This document shows, in pieces, positions 45,682 to 58,819 of a stretch of DNA of 64,000 nt. Below the pieces are notes generated by a model, which searched no databases, was not told the DNA's origin, and saw only the letters and a program-made list of their open reading frames with translations. Made by a program: the position numbers and the translations under genes. Origin of the DNA: Physcia stellaris (Eukaryota; Ascomycota; Lecanoromycetes; Caliciales; Physciaceae); assembly GCA_018902385.1 (NCBI GenBank), contig JABSSW010000034.1:1-64000 (forward strand), given 5' to 3'. How positions within the stretch are numbered: position 1 is the first letter of the stretch; each line of letters opens with the position of its first letter.

Positions 45682-47035
45682 TTAAACTTTTCAAATCGAT
45701 TTTCGTCGTTTTTGAAATTTTAATTTGATCAATTAACACGCATTATCATGTTGTTTGTCGACGACAACGTTGTTTGATGTGCAAATCAATCGAATTCGCG
45801 TGAACGAATGAATAATTTCATTTTTTTTGTTTTTTCGTTTCGTTGTTTTCGATTCGAATCGTTTTCATCGCGAACATTTTGATTTTGTTCAGTTTTGTTT
45901 TTTTGATTTTTCGAGTTTCATTTCGAGTCGTTTGATTTGTTGTTTTTTTTCTTTCTTTTTTCGTCATGATCGTTGTCGATAAATCGAGACATTTGTTCGA
46001 TTATATATCATTTTCATTTCGCAAATGTAATTTTTCATTTGCTTAGCATTTGATTCGATTTTCACGAAAATATCGAAAACAAATTGATTTCAAATAACAT
46101 TTTCGAAAAGTTGTACGACAAAATTATCAAATATGAAAACGTTGTAAATTTTCATTTGATTTTTGAATTTTTGCGAATTTCGAACGAATCTTTTCGAGCG
46201 TTTGTTGATGATTCATCGTGTTGAAAAAACAAAACGATACAAAAAAAAAAATTGTTTACATGTTTTCGTCAAATTTATCAAATCAACAATTGAAATCATC
46301 GAGCAAAAACAATTTCGATTTGAATATAAATTCGAAACATTGATCAGATTTGATAAATGTTCGAACAAAAAAAAAAATTTTCGTTTTTTGAAAATATTCA
46401 TGATTTCAATGAACGCTTTTTGATGACAAACAAATTTTTAATTTTTGCGTCGCAAAAATTGATGTCGATCGTTTCGACATTTATATGTCAATAATTTGAT
46501 GATCATGTCGTTAAAAATTTTCACAATCGTTTTTTTCGTTTCAGAAATTTTTCGATCATAAAAATCAAACATTTTTTGAATGATGTTTTTTTCGAAAACA
46601 TTTGACAAAACGTGAAATTTAAAAATTCATGTGCGATTTTCACATTTTGAATGATATTTTTTCGAACACGCGTTTTCTGACGCGTTTGTGAAATTTGCAT
46701 GATGACGAATTGAACAATGTAAATATGTATATATATAACATCATGTCATGCGACATTAGACGCACGACGCGTGATGAATAAATCGATTTGACGTTCAAAT
46801 TTTTTCAATAAATTCATCAAAACGACGAGATTGTTTTTCAATCAAATTGTTTTTTCATAAAAATATCTCGTTGCGACAATGTAAATTGATCGAAAAAAAC
46901 GTCGTTTTTGATTGTTGTTTGTCATTTTGACAATCGTCAACATCAAAATATCGCATCATGTTATCGATCGATTCATCGTTCGCGTTATCGTATTGCGAAA
47001 TTTTCGTTTTTTTTTTTGAATTTTTTTCGCAAATC
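45682..47035. other. AT-rich stretch, no gene recognised
   Basis: One plus-strand Lys/Phe-rich frame (46163-46423) and a TATATATA run near 46,728. Nothing else is visible. Confidence 0.5.
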
Positions 47036-47530
47036 TATTTTTTTTTAAAAAATTGATTTTTCATTTTTCTTTGTTGAAATTGATTTTTCATTTTTTTTTT
47101 GATTGATTGATTTTTCATTTTTTTTTGATTGATTGATTTTTATTTTTTCTTGATTGATTGATTTTTTTTTTTTTGATTGATTGATTTTTATTTTTTTTTG
47201 ATTGATTGATTTTTTATTTTTTTTTTGATTGATTGATTTTTTATTTTTTTTTTGATTGATTGATTTTTATTTTTTTTTGATTGATTGATTTTTTATTTCT
47301 TTTTTGTTTGAATTGATTTTTTATTTTTTTTTGTTTGATTGATTTTTATTTTTTTTTGATTGATTGATTTTTCATTTTTTTTGATTGATTGATTTTTTAT
47401 TTTTCTTTTGTTTGAATTGATTTTTTATTTCTTTCTTGATTGATTGATTTTTTATTTCTTTTTTGATTGATTGATTTTTTATTTTTTTTTGATTGATTGA
47501 TTTTTTGTTTTTTTTTTGTTTGAACTGATT
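47036..47530. repeat. TTTTTTGATTGATTGATTTT minisatellite
   Basis: About 17 units of roughly 28-30 bp: TTGATTGATTGATTTT followed by a TATTTTTTTT or CATTTTTTTT run, with some units TTTGTTTGAATTGATTTT. It is strongly strand-biased (T and G on plus). Read on the minus strand it gives KKSINQKRNKKSINQ-type repeats at the end of the frame at 47397-47714. Confidence 0.9.
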
Positions 47531-48270
47531 TGATTTGATTCATTTCGATGTTATTCAAACTCGTCGTGATTTCACGATCAAGAATTTTCAAAACGAATTG
47601 AATTCGAAAAGACGATTTTGTAAAAAAAGCGAATTTGAAAAAAACGATCGTCGTTGAATCGAAACGTGTGATCGACAATTCATCAAAACGTTTGTTGACA
47701 ATTTTGATTTTCATTTCTGACGATGACGCGATTTTTTTCGATGTTAATCACGTTCGATTGAATTGAATTTGACGCAATTTTTCGAATGTCACGTTTTCGT
47801 TTGATTTGTTTTCTCGTCATTGTTGTTCTGTTCAACGAAATATTATGTTTGATGATAAAATGTCGATCGCGTGAAACGCAAAATTCAAAAAATCGATGTG
47901 ATTGCGTTCAAAAATCAAACAACGTAAAATTCAAATTCGATGCGTTTTGATTCGCATCATTCATTTGTTTGAAAAAATTATTTGAAAAAAAAACGCGACG
48001 TAAAAACAAACGAAATACGAAACTTTTTTTTCGACGACTTTTTCGAATTATTTTCGTCGTCGTTTTCGATATTGTTTGATTTTCGAAATTCGTCGATGTA
48101 TTTTGTCTGTCTGTCTTGTTGAAATTTGAAATAACAAAACGTTCAAGCGAAAAAATAACGACATCGTCGTTGAATTGCGCGATTTGATAAATGTCGTTGA
48201 TTTTTTCAAAACGTTCGTAACGTTTGATTGATTGTGAAATCGATGACAATCGATAATTCGAAAAAAATAA
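47531..48270 (-). other. Minus-strand open frames between two minisatellites
   Basis: The frame at 47908-48249 (113 residues, MSSISQSIKRYERFEKINDI...) and the frame at 47397-47714, which runs into the minisatellite, both lie on the minus strand. They could be parts of one mutated gene with simple repeats at its ends; no family is recognised. Confidence 0.3.
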
Positions 48271-48274
48271 TTTA

Positions 48275-48560
48275 TTCGAAAAAATTTTGTTTTTTCAATA
48301 AAATACTCGTCAAATGAGAATTCTCGTTTTTTCAAGAAAATTTTGTTTTTTCAATAAAATAATCGTCAGATGAAAATTGTTGTTTTTTCAAAAAAATTTT
48401 GTTTTTTCAATAGAATAATCGTCAGATGTTGAATTTGTTTTTTCAAAAAATTCTGTCTTTTCAATAGAATAATCGTCAGATGAGAATTGCTGTTTTTTCA
48501 AAGAAATTTTGTTTTTTCAGTAAAATAATCGTCAAATGAGAATTGCAATTTTTCAAAAAA
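48275..48560. repeat. 56-bp tandem repeat, five units
   Basis: CGTCAAATG/CGTCAGATG recurs at about 48308, 48364, 48420, 48474 and 48530 (periods 56, 56, 54, 56). Each unit has GTTTTTTCAA twice. It ends about 70 bp before the left LTR of the retrotransposon. Confidence 0.9.
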
Positions 48561-48631
48561 GAATTCTGCGCTAAACATCGTGATCGAAAAATACTTTGAA
48601 CGAAAAAAGTCTGAAATATTTCGCTGTTTAG

Positions 48632-48951
48632 TGTAAGAAATAAAAGTTCAAAATCTTCGAAAGTGCGACTCGCATCTCGTCAAACAATTCGATTATCGAA
48701 ATTCGAATGATTTCGAAGAAAATCAGTCTCAATCATTTTACAATTCGATCAACGATAAACTCAACAAACTCATACTGTCAATCGAAATCGATCGAATTCG
48801 TACGATTGAGTAAATAAAATGTGAATAAAAAACAATTGCAAAACGTAATTTGTTCTGTAACGATTAGTAAATCAATATACTATATCTCAAGCTATACATT
48901 TTTGATGCCAATAATTCATTAAACTATATTATTTTTAGTACGAGTTTTACA
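48632..48951 (+). repeat. Left LTR of the Ty3/Gypsy fossil
   Basis: 320 bp beginning TGTAA and ending ACA. About nine in ten positions match the right LTR by eye; most differences are C/T before T, or G/A after A. The five bases before it (TTTAG) and after the right LTR (TTTCG) could be a diverged target-site duplication. Confidence 0.85.
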
Positions 48952-51900
48952 TTCTAATCGCTATCATATTTCAAAATGATGTCACTCGTGTATATTTAAC
49001 AGAATACAATTTTGTTGTTTCGCATACATCATGTCGAACTCTGATAATGATTTGTTTTTTAAATTTGTCGAAAATGTTGACGTATTTTTCTGATTGATTT
49101 ATTACAAACAACAGATCGAAAAAGATCATAAGAAAGAAATCAAATTGCAAGCTCGAAATATTGAACGTTCGAAATTTGTAATTTTTATTTCATTTGTTTT
49201 TATTTCATCTACTTCTGCTTCTGATTCTGTCTGAAAATCTTTCGTCATGAAGATTATCGAGACGACATCGAATCAATATGAAAAAAAAATTACAAAAAGT
49301 GAAAAAATATTGCAAACAAATGAAAAATCAATTCACGCAAAACAACGTGAATCACATGATTCAATTTCCGAATTTAGTCAAAATCGCATACGTTGATATT
49401 TATCTTAAGTCAAATAGCAATGCGAACAAGTTTTGAAACGCAAAAATCGACTTTCATTCAGACAAGCAATACATTTGAAACGAATTCAAGATTTTTTTGA
49501 AAAGCGACATCGAACGAACAATCACGTTGCAACAGAATTTCTTGAAAAAGTATCGCAAACACAAACAAGATCACAATCAATCGATTAAAAATTACAATGT
49601 CGAACGAATAAATATGCTTGCTGAACTGAAATTCGAATTCAGATTCACGAAAACAGTGAAATTCAATGATTTTCGTGACGAATTACGTTTGAAACTTCGC
49701 TGCATGCTTTTTAAGAAAAAGAAAATTTTCACAAAAACGAAATTGCTTGAACGACTCAAGCGTATGAAAAACGCTCAAATTCTGAAAAAAAAACTCAAGA
49801 ACTTCAAGAAGCGTAAAATCTCGTTCGATACTGACAGCTCTGAAAGCGAGAACGAAAAATTCAAAATTGCGAAATTCAAAAGTAAAAAAATCAAAAATAT
49901 TAACAAAATCAATTCGAATCACGAATCAATCAAATCGAAAAATACTCGAATGTATCGTTGATTCGTCAGCGAATTCAAAAAATTCAGAACAAAAATAATT
50001 GTATAGATTGTGACAAATCAGATCATCAAATCGAAATCTGTACAAACAAGAAAAACAAAATCATTTTCGCTGATCAAACTTTTAAGCAGTCAAAAAACTA
50101 ATCGACTTGATGATTTTCGCTCAAATCGCTAAAAAAAAGAAATTTTCGAGTTTCGATTTCGATACGTCGTTTTTTTCAAACATGAACAAGAATCATGCTA
50201 ACAAGAAAAAAAAACGACGCAAGAAGTTTAGAAAACTCGTGATTCGTAAGTGCGTCAAAATCAAAATTAACATACAAAGCGAAAACAAAATCTGAAACGA
50301 ATCGAGAGCAATACTCGATACAGAAACGAAAATTAATTTGATAAGTCATGTTTATGCGAAAAAATTGAATTTTCGTCGTTTTGAAACTCTAAACTGTGAT
50401 GCAATAACAGTTGACAATCATCGTTTGAAAACGTATGACGTTTATTTCGTACAATTCGAAATGTCAAACGTCAAGAAAATTAATCGCTTTTTCGAGAAAT
50501 CGTTTCTGATCGTGAATTTGAATTGAGATTTAACGTTAAACATGTTCTGAATACAATTTTCGAAAATCAAAGTGAATTGAAACGACGACAATATCAAGAT
50601 TTGACGTTGCAAAAAAAACATCTCATTTTTATCACATGTCGTATCGAAAACATCGAATCAAAACAATTGATCGAAAACGTCATCGATAACGAAATCGAAA
50701 CGTATTTCATATTCGTACGAATGTATATTGACAAACAGTTCGACATGCATGAAATACATATTTCAAAACGAATTCAAATAAAATCTGTCTTGATTGAAAT
50801 GAAAAAAAAACTCGATATCAAAATCACTCTTTTCGATATCTTGAAGACGTATGAAAAACTCGATAACGAAAATAAAATTTACGAATTATCGAATCATGAT
50901 TCAGACGATCATGCTATTAATTTAAAAAAAAACAAAAAATCGTCGCATGAATCAATTTATTTTTTATTCGAAAATGAGTTTCGAGTATTACGTGCTTACA
51001 TCGAGAAACATTTAATTAACGATTTCATTCGATTTTCACAATTTTTTGCAAAAACGCTCATCTTGTTCGTCAAAAAAAAAAAACGATAGTTTACGATTAT
51101 GCGTGAACTACAAAAGTCTTAATGTTTTCACGATAAAAAATAAATATTTTTATCGTTAATCGTGAAAATCTAGATAGATTCAGCAAAGTCGTCAAATATA
51201 TCAGCATTGATTTGATTGTTGCTTATCATCGATTGCGTATCAAGCATGAAGACGAATGAAAAACAATTTTTCGTATTCGATATGATCATTTCGAATATAA
51301 CGTATTTTTTCGATTTCACTAACGTTTCGACGACGTTTCAAGAATTTCATCAATAGAATTTTAGCGATTCGTCTCGATATTAACGTCATTGTATATTTGA
51401 ATGATATAGTAATTTATTCGATGAACGTCGAAATTCATGTCGACGATGTCAAATGAATTTTGATCGTTTTAAAAAAAATAAGTTATACATTGTTTTTGAG
51501 AAATGCAAATGATTCGTTGACGAAATAGATTTTCTTGAATTCGTCGTTTTTTTTCAAAAGATGAAAATGCAAAACAAAAAAATCGAAATTATTCAACAAT
51601 GATCAGTATTTCGCAACGTTTTCGACATCATGTAATTTTTCAACATCGTTAATTTTTATCGACGATTCATTAAACATTTCAATAAAATTGCTGAATTTTT
51701 GATCGTTATGCTAAAAGATCACAAAAAACTTCGAAAAAATATTCGTAAACGCAAACGAAATCAAAGTCGAAATCGCAACAAATTATCGAATATTCACATT
51801 TTTTGATCAACGAAACATTGAAAATCTTCAAACAATTTCGCAAAACATTTATCGAAACATCAATTTTACGTCATTTCGATTTCGAGCGTGTTATTCGAGT

Positions 51901-54900
51901 CGAAATCGACGCATTCGACAAAATTCTAAAGATCATTTTATGTCAACAAGACGACGAAAGTCATTGACATTTTGTTGCGTATTTTCGCGTAAATTGATTT
52001 CGATCGAATGTCATTACGAAATTCATGACAAGAAATTGTTGATTATTGTGATTTCGTTCAAGCAATGAAAACATTATTTCGAAAACGCAAAAAACAAATT
52101 TTTGTTTTTATTGATCATCGCAATTTGAGACAATTTATGATACAACTAGATTGTCGTCACGTTAGATTCGATGAATTCAAAAATTGAATCGATATAATTT
52201 CTTAATCGATTATCGTTTCGATAACAAAAATTTTGTTGACGAATTTTCAAAACGATTTGATCACATGACGATTATTGAGAAAAACGTCGAAAACAATCGT
52301 CAAATTTTGAAACAATTGCAAAAATCATTGATCGCAAACTCGAAACGTTTCGAAAAAATGCGAATAAATGCGATCAAAATCATGAATGCGATGCATGTCA
52401 TGAAACGATTCATGAATGCGATGCATAACATGAAACGTCGATCGCATTTAAATGATTCAACAATCGAATCAATCAACGTTGTTTCGAAAACATTTGATTC
52501 AAAAAATTCAAAACGAAATCGAATTTCAATCAACGTTGTTTCGAAAACATTCGATTCAAAAAATTCAAAAAATTCGAAACATTCGATTGAACAAAAATCA
52601 AACGTGACATTCATAAAATGAAAAATTTTTGTGTTAAAATCAGCGATTGTATTTGAATGCGCAATGCATAAAGTTCGAATACAGATTGTTTTACGAAAAA
52701 AGACGACATATAACGACGAATCAACATTTTCATTGTTGAATTTCGTTCGTGATTTGATCGTTAAAAATCAATTCGTTTCTGAAATATGTCGAGAATTAAT
52801 TATTTCGAAAACAAAAACAGACAATTGACAACACAAAAATGAACTTTTGTATTACGACGACGTCGTTTACATTTCAGAAGAATTTGCGTGAAAACGTTAT
52901 TCGTGTCAATCACGATAATTCGTTCGTTGATCATTTCGACATCGAACGAACGTTGAAACTGATACGTCGAAAATATTATTGATCGAATCAAAATTTTATC
53001 GAAATTTTTGAAATGCGACAACAAATCAAAAAACATTGTGAAACATGCGTCGTTTGCAAACGAAACAAAGTTGCACGACACAAATCATACGACGAGTTTT
53101 TTTTTTTTTCCGATTTTTGAATTTAAATGAGAATTGATCTTTTCATGAATTTCGTGACAAAATTTTTTCAAATAAAGCGTGAAATGAAACGATTTACGAC
53201 TCGATTTTAATGATTGTGAATCGTTTAACGAAAATGATTCATTACATATCAGTAATTAAAACGATTTTCGCAAAAAATCTGATCGAAATTCTACTTCGCG
53301 AAATCATTCGATTTCACGATTTTTTTCGTCAATCGTCATCGACAGAAACTTCATTTTCACGTTCAAGTACAACGATGCGTTGTGTTACGTTTTGAAAATC
53401 AAACGTAAATTGTCAATCGTTTTTCATTTTCAAATCGATGAACAAATCGAAGCGAATGAACAGCGTCATGAAACAATTTTTTCGCGTCTTTGTCAATTTC
53501 GAGCAAAATGATTGAATAAAGCTGTTGTTTATAATCGAGTTCGTTTACAACAACAACAAACATGCATTCACAAATATTTTTTCGTTCGAAATTATGTTTG
53601 AATACTCATTTCGCATGTTCTTTCGAGAAAACATGAAACAAAAAAGTTAAATTCAAATTCGCAAAAAAAACACGTTGAACATTTAATTGAGCTATTTCGA
53701 ATATTGAAAAACAATTTATTCGTGACACAACAACAGCAAACGATGTATAAAAACGAACGCACGAAATCAATGTCATACAACGTCGAAAATTACGTGAATT
53801 TGAACGATAAAAACATCAAAACTAAACGAAACAAAAAGTTGAAATGAAAATTTTTGAGTCATTTCAAATTTTAAAACTATAAAAATCAAGTTTATCGTTT
53901 AAATTTATTCAAACGTTGACGCATTCACGACGTTTTTCACGTTTTTTTTTGAAAAAGTTCAATTTTAAAAAAAAAGAAAACATACGTCACATTTTTTGAA
54001 TTTTTTATCAAGTTGAAAATATTGAATTCGACGAAAACATGAAAATGAAAATCACGAAAAATTTATGAAATCGAAATCATTAAAAACAACAAAATTTTCA
54101 AAACAAATGAAATTTCAAACAAACTTTACAGCGAACTCGATTTCTATTATTTGATAAAATGAAAAAATTATGAAAACGCGACTTGAGAATTTGCATCGCT
54201 TGTCAAACATCTTCGAAAAATTTTGCGACAATTTCATAACGAAAATTCGAAAAAATCTGATGTCAATAAAGAAACAAATCATCGAAAATCAAGAAAAAAA
54301 TGAATTGAAATATTTATTGCATGTTAACACATTTCTCGTCTTCAAAACTCTGTGTGCTATTTACTGTCTAAAATTTACGACGCATGAAAAACTGAATCGT
54401 GTCAAAAACATCTTCAGAAACTGTTGTCCGATTTGATCGAGCGATGAGTCATTGAATAAAGATGTGAAATGAAATAAAAAAAAAATTTCGAAATTTGAAT
54501 ATCAATGCGATCGCGATTAACGAGCGTCTATCGCGTTACACATTTTTCATGATATCGATGTTGATATTCGAAATAAAAAAATGAAAAAATAAAAAAATGT
54601 TCGAATTCAAAACTTTTTGTCAACAAAGTTGTCAATCATCATATCGAAAGTTGTGAATGATACGAAATCAAACATTCGATTATGAAAACAACAAACATTG
54701 ATTCATCAAATTATGCTTTTTTTGAATCATTCAAAAAAATGTTTTTTCAGATTTTTAACGCAAATTGATTATTGAATTCGAAAAAAATATTTCGAAATGC
54801 GAAAATCACGATCATAATGCTTTTTTTTCAACGATTTCGATCAAAATCAAGACAAACAGAACAATCAAACAAACAAAATACGTCAAAGTTTTTGTTAACA

Positions 54901-54938
54901 TCTTGATTTCAAAAGATTTCGATGTTTAAAAAAACGTA

Positions 54939-55263
54939 TGTAAAAAATAAAAGTTCAAAATTTTCGAAAAAAGTGCGATTCGCAATTCGTCAAGCAATTC
55001 GATTATCGAAATTCGAATGATTTCGAAGAAAATCAATTTCAATCATTTTACAACTCGATCAACGATAAACTCAACAAAGTTCATATTTTCAATCGAAGTC
55101 GATCGAATTCGTACGATTGAATAGATTGAATGTATATAAAAACAATTTGCAAAACGTAGTCTGTTTTGTAACGATTAATAAATCAATATATTACATCTCA
55201 AATTATACATTTTTGATGTCAATAATTCATTAGATTATACTATTTCTAGTACGATTGTTTACA
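54939..55263 (+). repeat. Right LTR of the Ty3/Gypsy fossil
   Basis: 325 bp, TGTAA to ACA, direct repeat of 48,632-48,951. Shared landmarks include GATTTCGAAGAAAATCA and GATCGAATTCGTACGATTGA. LTR divergence cannot be used as a simple clock because most differences follow the local mutation context. Confidence 0.85.
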
Positions 55264-55299
55264 TTTCGTTGTATCAAACAGTCGTCGCGTTTTCAAAAA

Positions 55300-56610
55300 A
55301 TGCGTTCGAAAATCGTATCAAAAACGTTGAAAATTGAATGAAAAAAATTGAAAATTTCTATTTCGTCGTTTAGTTTTTTATTTCTGAATGAAAATCGAAA
55401 TTCGTTTTTTTCGATGATTTGTTCGAAAAAATTTGCTAAAAAACGACGAATCTATTACAAATAAAAAATCGAATTTCTTTTCGATTATTTTGACGAATCA
55501 AAATCGAAAAATTAAAAAAATTTAAAACAATTTGAATCGTGCGTTGAAAACGTCAAAACAAAAATTAAATTCGAAAAGTTTGAAAAATAGAAAATCGATT
55601 CGATGAATCAAATTTATAATTTGAAATTTCATTTAAAAATTTCATGTTTCATACAAAACGATGATTTTCAATTTTGATTGTTGCGTCAACGCAAATAAAA
55701 CAATTTGAAAAATGCGTTCGAAAACGTCAAACGAAAATTACAATTAAAATTCAAAAAATAGAAAATCGATTCGATGAATCGTTGATTTATTTGTTTTATT
55801 TTTTTTCGAAATTTTTCGATATTTTGTCTTTATCGCGTCGTTTGTCGCATTTTGACGAAAAATTTTGAATCGAAAACGAAATACGATTTCGACGTGATTG
55901 ACATGATTTTCGAATGTTTCGTTCGTCATGATCATGAAAATCTTTTCGTCAACGCAAATAGATTTTCAATCAAAATTCTTGATTTCGATAAAAATTGAAA
56001 ATTACAATTAAAATTCAAAAAATAGAAAATTTGTTCGATTAATCGTTGATTTATGAGTTTTTTGAAATTTTATTTATGAATTTCATGTTTGAACGATGAT
56101 TTTCAATTTTAAACATGTGACGTCAAAACAAATAGAAATTTGAATGATCGTTCGATACGTCGAACGAAAATTACAATTAAAATTCAAAAAATGAAAATCG
56201 ATTTGATGAATCGTTGATTTATGAATTTATCATTACATTTATATGATTGAACGATGATTTTCGATTTATCGCAACTTTGCATCAACACGAATAAAAATTT
56301 TTTGAATCGTGCGTTCGAAACGTCAGACGAAAATTACAATTACAACAAAAAAATAGAAAATCGACTGAGTGAATCGTTGATTTATGAATTTATTGTTTCG
56401 ATTTGAATCGTTTTCATTATTAAACGATGATTTTCAATTCATTTAATGTCGTTCAACGCAAATAAAACAATTTGAAAAATGCGTTCGAAAACGTCAAACG
56501 AAAATTACAATTAAAATTCAAAAAATAGAAAATCGATTCGATGAATCGTTGATTTATATTTTTTGAAATTTCATTTATGAATTTATCGCGTCGTTTACGA
56601 ATTTTGTTGT
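55300..56610. repeat. ~170-bp satellite, about six degenerate units
   Basis: GAAAATTACAATTAAAATTC followed by AGAAAATCGATTCGATGAAT recurs at about 55733, 55997, 56166, 56329 and 56500 (spacings 264, 169, 163, 171; one unit may be missing or extended). A weaker unit is near 55,560. Units also share GATGATTTTCAATTT and a GTCAACGCAAATAAAACAAT word. It begins directly after the right LTR. Confidence 0.85.
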
Positions 56611-57230
56611 GATCAAACGAAATACGATTCGATTGAACGATGAAATTCGAATGTCAAACATTCACGTAAATTTGTATGTAATGTAAAATGTTCGTCAATT
56701 GAATATTTGATTGCACGAATGTCAAAAAAATTGAAAATTTGAAATCGTTGAATTTTTTTGTTAAACGTTTCGAATATCAGATTTGATTGTATGAATATTA
56801 GAAAATGAATTTGAAATGATGATTTCGATGATTCGAAATTTTGCATTAATATCAGTATTTTTTGCGTTTTTATGCAATCGAACTTTTGAAATTGTATAAT
56901 TCGATTTTGAATTTTTGTCACAATAATTAAAAAAATCGTTAAATTTTTTCGTCAACGTTATAAAAATTAAAATTGTTCATATCATTTGCGTTTTTTTGAT
57001 TTAATGATGATTGTTGAAATTGTGTCATAAATTCGAATCAAACAAAAAAACAAAAAAACAATCAAATTTTCGCAATTGAATAATTTTATGAAAACAATTA
57101 AATTTAAATCATTTTGATTAAAACAATAAATCGTTTTCGTTCGACGTTACAAATATCATGTTTTATATATAAAATTGATATTGTGAAATTTTGTTTAAAC
57201 AATAGAATGTTCCTTTAAAAAAATTCTATC
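56611..57230. other. AT-rich stretch with one dispersed repeat copy
   Basis: Minus-strand frame 56613-56921 is unrecognised. At about 57070-57170 lies a copy of the dispersed repeat of 24.5-25.3 kb (CGTTACAAATATCATG). Confidence 0.55.
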
Positions 57231-57418
57231 GTTTTGTAATTTCTACAAAAGTTTACTTTTATTGGGTTAGAAAATCTTGGCGAAGAACATCAAAAATTTT
57301 GGTGCAATTTTTCGCACATTGCACACCAATTTTGATTTTTGATATGAATTTTTGTCAAACGTTATCAAATATTGTGATTTTAATGAGGGGAATCAATACT
57401 GTAACGTTTGTTTAAATT

Positions 57419-58660
57419 TTGACGTGGGCGCATCGAGTTATTGAAATGCAAGTTTTGATCGCATACAAATTGATGGATTCGGGGTTCGATGATCCAAACA
57501 CCAACAACGTAAAAATAACTTCAACTCCATATCAACTCAAGTTAGAATTTCAACGAAAACAAATCATGCAGCTGACGTTGGATTTAGGCCTTCTACGGCG
57601 CGATTTCGCGTGGTGCAGCAAATCGCCATGCCAAAAGCGAGAAAATGATTGCTTCCAGAAACTTATCCTACTTCTACGTCTACCAAATTTATTTGCTGAA
57701 AATCGTTCGAAATCAGCGCTCCTACGAATGTCATTCAATGACTGTAAAAAAAATCAAACATTTCGATGTTTTGATTTCGAACTGAAATCAATGGCCGAAA
57801 TGGAATGACGTTGGATAGACAAGAGCCTGGAAATCGATATCCGGTTTCCCACAGCCAGCTATTATTCAGGATCCAATGACTAAAGCACGTCCCATGTTTG
57901 ACGTTGCATTCGATGTTTCAAAGGTTAAGACACATACGCGTTCTCAAGTGGAATCACAAAAAACTGCTGCAAAAGGATCAGGAAGCTTGGGAGGGTCAGA
58001 TTCTTTCAATACTTTTGGCGATTTGAACGATTTGAAATCATACGAATCAATGGAGAACTTTCTTCGGATCTCGAATATCGGTTAGGACTGTCTGGAGGGG
58101 CTTTGTTTCAAGAGCATTTTCGTTTTCAACCTTGGACGGAGCGTTCTGTATGGAGTGGTTATGCTCATTGCAAATTCAAGAAGTATTACTCTCCTCTTTC
58201 TACGGCTGTTCGAGCCAACGATGAGGAAAATTCGCAATATGAGGGAGGAAATAGTCAGACATAGCAGTCGTTTTCTTCTCAAATCGTTGACGAAATACGC
58301 CTGCAATGCGATGCAAAGAAAGAGATGGAAACTTGATCCTCCACACAATATCCCAACCCCCGAAGAAGCTCAACTTGCAAAGGATATCAAGCGGGCGAAA
58401 AAGGCGAACGAACAAAAGCGGAGGCAACAAGAATAGAAAGGGAAAAGCATTCAGCTTGGCCAGACGTCAAACGGACGATTCTGATGAGTCGGACGATAAA
58501 TATATGACCGACGAATCGATCGATTCTGACAATCGTTCTGACGACGACGAGGGAGTGCAATGGAGCGAGTTGGTTGAATTGAGAACCGAAGCAGACGAGC
58601 ATAAATGGAAGCAAAAAAAGAGCTTTACTCGAGTATGCCATGGTCGATATAACCTCCACG
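57419..58660 (+). pseudogene. Unrecognised broken gene in island 2
   Basis: Protein-like segments follow on the plus strand. 57419-57808: MTWAHRVIEMQVLIAYKLMD..., 129 residues with Trp and several Pro. 57819-58085: includes SGFPQPAIIQDPMTKARPMF. A stretch in another frame about 58,085-58,255 contains GGALFQEHFRFQPWTERSVW. 58155-58436 ends in a helical, Lys/Gln-rich run (AQLAKDIKRAKKANEQKRRQ), and from about 58,440 an acidic Ser/Asp-rich run (TDDSDESDDKYMTDESIDSD) lies in the next frame. Several frame changes and stops mean it is not functional as it stands, unless some are introns. No family is recognised; a disordered nuclear regulator would fit the charge pattern, but that is inference. Confidence 0.5.
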
Positions 58661-58689
58661 AATTGCCCTCTTCAGGCCGAATCGACCTC

Positions 58690-58802
58690 CACCAAATGCC
58701 TTATCAAATGCTCCACCGAATGCTCCACCAAATGCCTCAGCAAATGCCTCACCGAATGCCTCACCGAATGCCTCACGTCGAATGCCTCACCGAATGCCTC
58801 CA
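58690..58802. repeat. 12-bp minisatellite AATGCCTCACCG
   Basis: About nine units of AATGCCTCACCG with variants (AATGCTCCACCA, AATGCCTCAGCA). Being 12 bp it keeps frame: plus frames read QMPHRMPHRMPH or KCLTECLTECLT. Confidence 0.9.
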
Positions 58803-58819
58803 TGCGCGGATCACTTCCG

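Larger units (their letters stand above)
48632..55263 (+). mobile_element. Ty3/Gypsy LTR retrotransposon (chromovirus-like), broken fossil
   Basis: Two similar LTRs in direct orientation bound 6.6 kb. In order on the plus strand: a gag-like region from about 49.03 kb, with a basic, Lys-rich segment and a CX2CX4HX4C zinc knuckle near 50.0 kb; an aspartic-protease-like region near 50.3 kb; reverse transcriptase about 50.5-51.6 kb with a recognisable catalytic-box neighbourhood near 51.4 kb; RNase H about 51.7-52.2 kb; integrase about 52.85-53.8 kb with its zinc-binding start; and a chromodomain-like stretch near 54.1-54.2 kb. This order defines Ty3/Gypsy, and the chromodomain points to chromoviruses. 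It is broken, with breaks numbering in the dozens across gag-pol. It keeps more CT and AG than its surroundings, so it looks younger than the 2.6-24 kb block. Confidence 0.9.
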
